A stretch of 64,000 bases of DNA from Siderastrea radians (Eukaryota > Cnidaria > Anthozoa > Scleractinia > Rhizangiidae): positions 12,020,501-12,084,500 of the forward strand of contig OZ024895.1 in the NCBI GenBank assembly GCA_964017195.1. Direction: 5' to 3'. Shown here in pieces: positions 1 through 9,145 of this stretch. Made by a program: the position numbers and the translations under genes. The first letter of the stretch is position 1; each line of letters begins with the position of its first letter. Under the pieces are notes generated by a model. That model was not told where the DNA came from. It saw nothing but the letters and a program-made list of their open reading frames with translations, and made no database searches.

Positions 1-409
1 ATATGACCTTGTAATCTTGAGGGAATCTAGTTGACTTTTCATTTTTTGTAAACATTTCTATATCTTTATTTTGTAAAAGTGGCGTCCAAATTTGTTGATA
101 GCAAAATTTCAAAGTTTTGTTTGCCGCTCTTGTATTTTGAAGGACTGAAATCTATATTGTTGACGAACAATTTTTGAATTTCGGGAATTGGAAAATGAGC
201 CAATTTGTGAATATCAATGAAAACTTTTTTATAGCTAAGTATAAGAATAATATCTGGGGACAATTTGTCAAATATAAAGGGGGCGGGGGGGGGCTAGTAT
301 CTTTCTTACCAAAAATTGAAAAGTCGAGTCCTTCAAGTTAAAAATTGCTTTGAAGTTTTTTTCTGCCACGGTCACCTTCACCCGCCTCGGTGTAGACAAG
401 AGTAAAGCA

Positions 410-449
<40 letters not shown>

Positions 450-1600
450 GCTGTGGTTAAGGGTAAAGTCGACCCCTGCCCCTCCCACCCTCCCGCGTTT
501 TGTGTTTTAAATAAATAAAATAAAATAAAATAACTTGATTTATACATGGTGATAATTTCAATAAAGTGGTTTTCAAATTAGCCGTGTTCCTAATTGACCT
601 AATATCAAAAAGAAACTAAAATGCTCATAATTAATAACTATGTCATAACGACTTAAACTATTCTTACTTAAATACCAATGCTTGGAAACTTTATTATATT
701 AATTATTAAGAAAAAAGATGTAATCTAATTTAACTATCAGGGTGATCCCTCCTCAAAAACGCTTTCAAGTTATTTAATATTTCTAAGTCTCTGAGACAAC
801 TCAACGTTGTGACAAGACACATATCTCTACGTTGTTTCTCCATTCTAGTAAGGGGTATAAAGGGATACGTGCAAACCTACGAAAATTGCGGAAAAACCTA
901 TTGATTTGGAGGGAGGTGGGGTGGAAAGTAATTATAATAATTATAGTTGCCTACTGTAAGAGACGGAAGACTTGTTGTAAGCTTCACCATATTAAGGACG
1001 CTCATTTATGTCAATTAAATAAGACAAATATTTTGTAGATAACGGGAACAATAACCGGAATAATAGTCGTAATTTTTAAAAATTATGGTCGAAATGAAAT
1101 GAAAGGAGCCTCAATTATAAAATTTGCAGTTGTATATTTTGTATTTATTATTATTATTTGTAGTAGTACAATTTTACATTGCTAGAAGTATTGTTTGAAT
1201 CATAGTAAGTTTTGTATTTTATCTTATTTTCTGTCATGCGTTTTATGCATGAGCCTCTGGCTCCGATATACAGGGAAACCTAATTCCACGCATCGTCATT
1301 AATAAATGGGTTGTTGTTGATTGTTGTTGTTGTTGTATTTGGAAAGAACAACGTATAACAAAACAAACAAAAAATAAAAAATATATATATATGTTTATAC
1401 AACACATTTGCTGCTATAATTTAATAATTTTTTTATGCGTGATGTTTCCTCAGCTGGTGTGCGTTCTCGAAAGCCCCGAAACTTTTCGGGCTGAAGTTCT
1501 CCTCTGTCTGGTTCACGATTTTTTTTATTCGCATAGTAATAATGTTTTTATTAAAAATACCAGAAGACGTGTTTCTGATAGCTGAGTGACAAAGGAACGA
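1..1600. other. AT-rich non-coding stretch
   Basis: No reading frame here resembles a known protein and no convincing splice-bounded exon was seen. It holds a GTT microsatellite near 411-450, a second short GTT run near 1310-1335 and A/T homopolymer runs. It is read as intergenic DNA or an intron of a gene outside the window. Confidence 0.5.
411..450. repeat. (GTT)n microsatellite
   Basis: About thirteen uninterrupted GTT units lie next to a pentanucleotide AAATA-like run near 508-532. It is a simple repeat with no sign of coding use. Confidence 0.95.
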
Positions 1601-2004
1601 ATACCGTATTTACTCGAAAGAGCGCCGCGGCGCTTCTTAAATTTTTCGACTTGTCGGTGCGGCGCTAATTCGGGGGCGGCGCTTATTTAAAACTGCCTAC
1701 AATCATTCGTTATTTCTGTTTTGCTCATAACAATAGCATAGTAAGGACGAAATAAAAAGTTATCTTTGAAGGTCTATATCCCTTGCCGCATCCAAATAAA
1801 TAACAATTAAAAACAGCAGTAACAATATTAGCCGTATTAGCATTTCAGCATTAGCCATATCAGAAATCAATAAGCGTCGCATTGTTGCTGGAAGGATGCG
1901 GCGCTTATTCGGGGGCGGCACTCATTAACATTTTTGGTCCTGAATGCGGCGCTCATTTGGGGGCGGCGATTATTCGAGGGCGGCGTTCTTTTGTCTTTCG
2001 GTAT
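1601..2004. mobile_element. Palindromic MITE-like element, GGCGGCGCTTATTCG-rich
   Basis: The stretch starts with ATACCG and ends with CGGTAT. Variants of GGCGGCGCTTATTCGGGGG occur several times on both sides of an AT-rich middle. Inverted ends plus an internally repeated GC-rich core without coding capacity are what non-autonomous DNA transposons look like. The superfamily is not assigned and no clear target-site duplication was seen. Confidence 0.6.
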
Positions 2005-2521
2005 TAGTCTAGGCAGAAATTAATTGGTATCCCGACAGCACGATAGAGCGGCTCGGGTTTTGTCATGTAATTACGTTTCGTCATCATTTTAAAATTTGAG
2101 CCGGACATATTTGTCATTCTACGTCGGTCACTCTTTCTGTTCACTTCCTTTTACGCGTTAGTTTTTTTATCGTGGAACGATTGGTCATGGTTACCAATGA
2201 AACTCTTTTCCTAGGACCTGTGTGACTGCATCAGATGGGGAATACGTTTCCACATTTCTTGGCCGCATCTGAAGAGTGTTTTTTTTTTGGCAAGTTTTTG
2301 TATCTGGCGTGGTCAGTATGACACTGTAGATTTTCATGGTTATTTTGTTCACATCCTGCGCGTAATTTTCCTTGTACAGTATCTAGTTTAATGGGCTCTG
2401 TTACCTATTTTGGAATTACTTTGGAAGGCTAAAAAATATTGCAATCAAAGGAAGGCCAAAAATAATTGTCCAGTTTTGTATAAAATTACTATACCAGTTT
2501 TATGAAACTATAATCAAGAGT

Positions 2522-2803
2522 GAGAAAGATGTTTTCAGTTCTGTTAGTGACACAGGCGAGTTCTCCCAACAGGAGTCGAACCTATGACCTTCTGGTAACT
2601 AGTCCAGATGCTCTAGCACTGTGCTACAGGAGACTCGTGGGAGCTAAGGCCACTAAACTAGGTTCATGTGACAAACGTCCTGCTTACTGCTTGGACTGAA
2701 AAGTCGATAGGTGGCATGTTCGCAATAATACAAATGTGATGGTGAATTTTAAGCCTAGTGAAAACAAAGCCTGTGTCACTAACAGAATAAAAACATCTTT
2801 CTC
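2522..2803. mobile_element. Small inverted-repeat element containing a tRNA-like sequence
   Basis: A 36-base left arm (2522-2557, beginning GAGAAAGATG and ending GACACAGGC) is matched by its reverse complement at 2769-2803 with few mismatches. The interior contains a minus-strand tRNA-like module. It has no coding capacity. It may be a MITE that captured a tRNA-derived SINE. Confidence 0.6.
2557..2638 (-). repeat. tRNA-like module (tRNA-derived SINE or tRNA pseudogene)
   Basis: Read on the minus strand there is an A-box-like TAGCACAGTGCTAGAGC, a five-pair anticodon-type stem TCTGG/CCAGA and a canonical B box GGTTCGACTCC. The outer stem GAGT-CTCC/GGAGAACTC is nearly complete but has a bulge. 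The anticodon loop looks one base too long, and the module sits inside inverted repeats, so a SINE or pseudo-tRNA is preferred over a working tRNA gene. Confidence 0.55.
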
Positions 2804-2816
2804 ATATATTCACCGG

Positions 2817-3245
2817 GCTTAAAATTCACCAACACTTTTATAATCAAGTTTGTTTGGCTGCGGTTGGAAATGGATTGCAATTTAAAAAAAAATTGTTTTT
2901 TACCCTTTTTAGGTTTAGCTTTTTAGGCGGGCAGTATGGCGGCCATCTTGAATAACGTCACAGGCCCCCAGCAGCGTGGCAACCCATAATTTCTACCTCA
3001 TCTTGTAAAGCACATCACAGGCTTTCTACTAAAGGTGAAATCTTTTCAAAATATTGTAACATAACAAAAACCCAAGGGGGGGTTCCATCAACCCCCCCCT
3101 TGTACCACGGTGGGGGTGTGAATGTGCTTGTACGTCCGAGGGTTAAAATTCACCACCACTTTTATAATCAGGAGTGTTTGGCTGTGAATGGAAATGGACT
3201 GCATCTTAAAAAAAATTGGCTGTTTTCACGTTTATCCCTTATTTC
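2817..3245. repeat. Direct repeat pair plus G/C homopolymer hairpin
   Basis: A block of about 100 bases at 2817-2915, containing TTAAAATTCACCA and TGGAAATGGA.TGCA, recurs diverged at 3139-3245. Between them a run of G and a run of C near 3076-3102 can fold back. A short inverted copy of the motif lies at about 2737. This is old interspersed repeat material; no gene is seen. Confidence 0.5.
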
Positions 3246-3618
3246 TTATAGGAAAATCGCCAGAAACTGGGAAAAATTGTTCGATTACTTTCCCTTGGCG
3301 TTTTAGGATCATTTTGTGTTCATTTTGTGTACGAAAAATGTATTTGACTTGAATTTAAGCACATTTTCACGCAAACAAAAACGTGAAAACGCCCGCGACG
3401 TAGCTCTTCTGAATATAACGTTCTATTAGGACTCACTGCCATCCAAATGACACCCTGGCCCGTCCCAAACAAATGAAATGCCTATTTCACATTGAATGTC
3501 TCGCGGTAGGGGAGAATAAACAATATACATTTTAAAAATTAGTTTTCTCCTCGTATAAAATTAAGAATTTTTTCAGTTTTAAGGATCCTGTTCCTCCTTC
3601 GTTGTTAATCAATTTTCT

Positions 3619-4150
3619 TGCGCGGGACGTAACTCCCGCTATATTGGTGACACCTCTCGCCATTTCTCAAAAAGGATTAAAGAGCACACTTAAACTAATA
3701 AAAATTCTCTTATTTTTAAACACCTAAACAGTTCTCTTAATTGTAGAAACCTGTACACATCTGATTGTTTTAAAATTTTAGATTCTGCTAAAACCGTTTA
3801 TAGTTTAAAACTAAAGGAATCATTTTTCTGCATCCCGGTTTAAACACGCAAATTCAGCATTTTAACACCTTTTTATTTTAGTCTTTGTTCTTTGCGGTGT
3901 CATACAGTGCCAGGCACTTAGTAGAGGTATTTGCATCAGACAGTACCAGGCAGACCAGGCACCTTGTTTTGTAACGGTATTAGAATCATTCTGTACCAGA
4001 TACGTTGTAACGGTTTTCGTATAATCTATTGTTGTCATAAGTTCAGCACGTTATCAATGTTACCTACAAATGTAGCGCTATTTTGATTATTCTCATTTAA
4101 CTGAAGATGGCAGTTATGCCGAAACATGTCTTTTAAAGGTTGTCTCGTGT
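3619..4150 (+). pseudogene. Retroelement remnant with GIY-YIG endonuclease tail
   Basis: One plus-strand frame from 3619 reads Asn-Ser-Arg-TYR-ILE-GLY-Asp-Thr-Ser-Arg-His-Phe (motif YIGDTSRHF) followed by KRIKEH. This is the typical pattern of the GIY-YIG endonuclease at the end of Penelope-like retroelements. A stop follows directly after the EHT motif and another ends the frame near 3842. A 3' tail with GAAGATGGCAGTTATGCCGAAAC near 4105 is also typical of these elements. It is a dead fragment; the reverse transcriptase part is absent. Confidence 0.6.
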
Positions 4151-4655
4151 TTTTAAAATTTATCATAGAAAGGATAGTTTTAACAGCACCAAACAGGAAA
4201 CACGAATGGAATAATTTGTTCTTTTAAGAAGAGAAGAAAAGGGAAAATTTGTTATTCTATTTCGATGTAATACGGAGACGCTTGCCGGAATGTGCTAATG
4301 GGAGGTTCACGGCAGTCGGAAACCTAAAGATTGGCTGAATCTGTAGTTGAACGGCTTTGAGATGGTCAAGAAACACAAGGACTATATGATCTGGTATGTA
4401 CACTTAATTGAATATTTATTGTCAGTTTTAGTTTCCTGACTAAACTAGCGATCAAGTTCCATACAAATCCTTATATTTTGACACTAAAGCTCAGTGGTCT
4501 CCTCGTGAGCCTGGGTAGCCTGTGTAACAATTGAACCGCGGGAAGACTAGGCACTATAACGAATGTGGAAGGCGCAAAGGCGCGAGGTTGAGAAAGAGGT
4601 GAAAGCAACAGGGTATATTACAGCACCGAATCTTTATTAGATTTCTTCGTTACGG

Positions 4656-5149
4656 TAGAGTGTTTTCACAACCCCGATTCTTATATGCTAATAAGAATCG
4701 TTAAATGCTAATGCGAAGAAGAACAAAGAACGCACGCACCAAAGTTGAAACAGTTGTTTCAAGTTCTTAACCTGCACACATGTTGGTGTATAGAATCTGA
4801 GTAGCTTGCTCAACTAATGGACAACAGCAAATGAAGCAACAGAGAAGGTGATTTGTTTTGAAAGGAAGCCGGCTCTAAGAATTGTGCGGTGTTTTACACG
4901 ACATCGGAACTGTTAAGAAAGATCATTTTCTTAAAAAAGAGTTAATCACATTCCTTTGTTACCATTGTCTGTTGTCCATGCAAATCAAGCAACATGTACG
5001 CAATTTAAAATTTGAAAGAATAGTTCACTGACTTTGGTGCGTGCGTTCTATATTCTTTTTCGCAGTAGCATTAAATGATTCTTATTAGCATATAAGAATC
5101 AGGGTTTATGAAATCGCTCTGGTATTGCGAAACGGTTTTCTACACTCTA
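4656..5149. mobile_element. Inverted-repeat (foldback/MITE) element upstream of the Ig receptor
   Basis: The left arm 4656-4746 and right arm 5034-5149 are inverted copies. Both contain the inner palindrome GATTCTTATATGCTAATAAG and the block GAACGCACGCACCAAAGT. The spacer of about 290 bases has no coding capacity. The right end lies only 24 bases upstream of the candidate start codon of the receptor gene, so the promoter or 5' leader is probably within or beyond this element. Confidence 0.65.
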
Positions 5150-5172
5150 AAGGTCATTCACTATATCACAGG

Positions 5173-5298
5173 ATGAGTTTCATTAGCATGTCTTTGGGGA
5201 TCGTTGGATTGTTTGCGTTTGCAACTCCTGTGTTTTTGCACGGTTGAAAAATAGTGATTGCAGAGGACTGTTCTGGACAATCAGGAAGTGTCGCTAAG
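5173..5298 (+). pseudogene. Candidate signal-peptide exon of gene 1, with in-frame TGA
   Basis: From the ATG at 5173 the frame gives a hydrophobic leader (start MSFISMSLGIVGLFAF, then ATPVFLHG), a TGA at 5245-5247, and continues in the same frame through KIVIAEDCSGQSGSVAK to a GTATGT donor at 5299 (phase 0). The hydrophobic start, the frame running on past the stop and the donor suggest a true first exon broken by one nonsense codon. It could also be a chance ORF; no upstream promoter element was recognised. Confidence 0.4.
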
Positions 5299-8200
5299 GT
5301 ATGTCGCTAGTATGGCTTTCTATCCTGTCATTAATTTTAATGAATCGTCGATCTAAAACGCATTTGAGCTTTTAAGCTCAAATGTGAAAATTAAAGGCGT
5401 TTTGTAGTGTGCGGCTAGAAGCTTCGGAGTGCAGTGGATGGTTGGAAAACGACTGCAGGACGGTAGCTAATTTTCAAGTACGCCTTTTGTTAGCAGCTTA
5501 AATGATGGTGCCTTTGCGAAGTTTGGCTATCTGGTGGTTTGTTGTTTTGTTCGTTTCATTAAACAAAACTCCATTTATCGGTAGGTTTTATTGTTCAGCT
5601 TTAGTTTAGCTAAGGTAGATCGGTAGGTGATGGAATTACGTCATCATCATTATCTCGATCGATCGATCCATCAATGCATCACTGAGCTGGAACTTCAGTC
5701 TGACGCCACATTTAAGCTTTACTTCATTGAATTTAAAGTTAACGATGGCGTCATTGGTGGAGTGTCGCCACAAGGGTAACCTGGGTTAGCAAGGGCTTTC
5801 ACTGAAAGATTCAAATTCATCTGGATTCCCTCCGAAATAGCCACTTTGATTATCTTCAATGTAACTACTGTCGAAAATAGCACATTTTCCTGCGTAGTGA
5901 CTACATTTGACAGTGCCAATTTTGCCAGCAAAACGTGGCCGAGCAAAATTCAAGTGAAGGTTGTGGGTAAGCAGTAAATTCATAATCTTTTCATTATTTC
6001 ATTTAGGTGCAATGCAATACTCTAATTTTGTGTGATTCTTTCCGTTGCGAGATGGTTTACATCTTTTTAGATCTTCAACTATCTACCGAATCCCTAACTT
6101 CATACTGAAGAAGGACAACTTTTTCATGAAATCACTTGATTGGTGACTGCCAAATGTATAGTTTTGACCAACTAAAAATGAGTACCCGGATGAGTATTCC
6201 CATAGTGCACAGTATACAATACACTGTGTTGAAGCACTTTCTTGCTGACATCCTGTTAACACTGGTTAAAGAGGATAAAGGGTATATCCTCTCTTGACAA
6301 TGGCTTCTTACATTCCACCTATAGTTGAGCGGATTGTGAAGCATACACAGTCGACGAGAACAGTCGATTTCCGGTTTTCATTACATAATACTCTTGTACG
6401 ATGCAATGTTTGATTTTGCTAATGTGACATTCAATTCACATTTTGCTTCTCCTGTCCATTACTTCTTCTTCCGTCTTGTATTAAACAATATCTTGGGAAA
6501 CTGTAAGGTGTGGGAGAGCCATTGTCTCGTTTTGTGAATTCCCCAATTACCAAATGTCCAAATACACCCTTTTTCTTTATACGAACCATTTTATAAGTAA
6601 GTTGAGGTTGAGATTTGCCCCAAAATTTAAGAAAATGTATGGGCTGAAATAAGAACATCCTCCGAGGCTCAGCCTAATTTTACTCGCTCTTATTAAAAAA
6701 AGGAGTGTACTCGATTACCGTACTGGAACCTTTGACCGACGAATCTCGACGCAAACTACAGTCAACTGTAAACCTTATTGACGCAATCAAGACAGTACAA
6801 ATACCTGACGACTACAAACTAGTGTCCACTGTTCACCAGTATTTCACATCAACTGGCTCCAGACTGCACTGAGACCGCCATCAGCAACTCAACTATCAGA
6901 CTACCGCTCCCTACGGACTACTTAATGGACTTACTGAACCTCTGTCGTGCTTCTACTTACTTTCAGTACAACGGCAAGAATAGTACAAACAGTTGCATGA
7001 AACAGCTGTGGGCTGACCAGTTTTTGTTCTTTTTGCAGAAATCGTTATGCAAAACATCGAGGAAGGAGCCCTCACAAACGAACCCTACCACTGTGGCTAC
7101 GTTATGTACTTATTTTATTTATTGCTTTGACTTTGTAGTTCCGCCACAGATTACTTGCATATCCGAGGACAGGACATTGAAAAAGGGTGATCTGTTGTTA
7201 CTCCGATGTACAGCTGGTGGTTATCCAGCTCCAAACATCACCTGGACAAGACCCTCTGATAACAATGTTGTCACCTTCCCTTTGACCTTTACTGGCAAAC
7301 AGGATGAAGGAGTCTACAGATGTACTGCTGATAATGGATTTGAAACTCCTGCCATAAGTGATGTCACTATTACCCTTCCAAGTAAGTCCTTCTTTCGTTG
7401 ACTTGTACACCGTACAGAGAAAAAAAAATTGTATCGCTTTAGTATGAAGTACCATCGATACTCCAAAGAGGAAAAACTAGAGAACTCAAACAATTCATTG
7501 TTTTGGAAATCAATCCTTGTTTTCAGTATGAAAGTGAACGCGCTCTCGAGCAGTATCCGTGACACCAGTGCTCTACTCGTCCTTAGTACTACCCTACAGT
7601 CATCCGTGTATTTTGGCAATCTTTAAATAACCACACTATTTTTTTTTCTATAATCAGGTCCTCCTGAAATTACGAAACCAAAAACAGTAACATGGACAGT
7701 AACTGCTGGGGAGTCTGCCAATGTTACATGTCATGCAAATGGCAGCCCCAGTCCACACTACGTTTGGACAAATGCACATGGCGAGGTCGTTACAACAGAA
7801 AAACATCTCCGTTTGTATAACGTGAATGATACTCGTGGAGGAAACTACAATTGCACTGCGACAAATAGCATGGGTTCTGCCAGCGTCACTATTTTAGTTA
7901 GAATTACAAGTACATGTAAGTCTCGATAAATGTACTCTTGAATTCAATTTCATGTATTGCGTGTCCTTCAGTGGGACTTTAATCGAATCTGGATAGTTTT
8001 CAGTGCCCGTGTTTGCTAAAATTAACACGTGCACATAACATATGTATTTGTAACATCAAGCCTGTTATAACTTTTTACGCAGCTTCTAGAAAACCAACTG
8101 ATTTCTCTCCTACTACAAGTGTTGAGCCAGAAAACAAGGCGAGAACAGCATCAGCATCAGGTAGGTTTTAAAGTCATCTATGCATAGGACAGCCCCCTTC

Positions 8201-9109
8201 CAAAAAACGACTGAGTCCTCTGTTACCATATTTATGCTACTGCTGGTTTAGAATTATAATTATCCACTGATTTCAAATTTTCACTTCAAATCTGTCTTGT
8301 CCAGAGACAAAGCTTGAGGACTATCGCACACTAAAACCTTCGCTGGAAGGATAAGCTTTGCTAGAAATCATATCTACAAAAGGTGCTATTTCAACGATGA
8401 CACTTCATTAGCGCCGATTTTAGACGGTACGATTTTTGCTTGCAGCTACTGTATGCGACTTGCTCACGTCATGTCTCCAACCCGAATCGTGTCGTCTAAA
8501 TGAGATGTATAACATCTACACGACAGTTGCACACAACCCGAAAAATGTAGTAGGACTTTGAAACGTGTTTTAAAACCCTACGACAGTCGCGTCCACAGAC
8601 AAAATGTTAGAATGACGAGTTGTTTCTGAACTTTGCCTGACGCGAGCAGCGCGCTCTACAAAAGTCGCATATTGCAACAGTCGTTAGTAAAAATTACACC
8701 GCCTAAATTGGTCCTTTAATGGCTCAATACACTGGCTTTAAAGGGCACTTTTTTAAGTGAAGGACTGAAAATCAAATACGTGGACAAATAAAGCTTACGT
8801 GGCTTTAATTTGCAACCCTTGAAGAAGCAATTTGGGAAAAAATTCCTTTAAAATATAATATAGTTATATGCAATCAGGGAACTACTGAAAAAATACTCCA
8901 AGTGATTTGTTTTGATGTGTTCTAGACGATTCTGCATGGACCATTATGGGCATTTCAGTGGGAGGAACTCTGGTTATAGTCGTTGCCACTGCGGTGTGGT
9001 GGATGCGAAGGGACACAACAAGTGAGTAATTCAATGGCCTTTTCTGGCAAATTTTGATACTTTTCGTATCATTGGGCATCATTGGGCGTGAAGCCCTATG
9101 ATGATGACT

Positions 9110-9145
<36 letters not shown>

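Noticed and set aside
2557..2638. Functional tRNA gene
   Set aside because: Outer stem has a bulge, the anticodon loop is irregular, and it lies within inverted repeats.
5719..5983. Minus-strand frames of 65-75 codons
   Set aside because: They are shadows of the plus-strand V-like Ig exon, whose joint to the next exon is convincing.
6925..7401. 158-codon frame with an Ig domain starting at Met 6925
   Set aside because: The Ig part begins at the acceptor 7138; the upstream part is intronic and lacks a leader.
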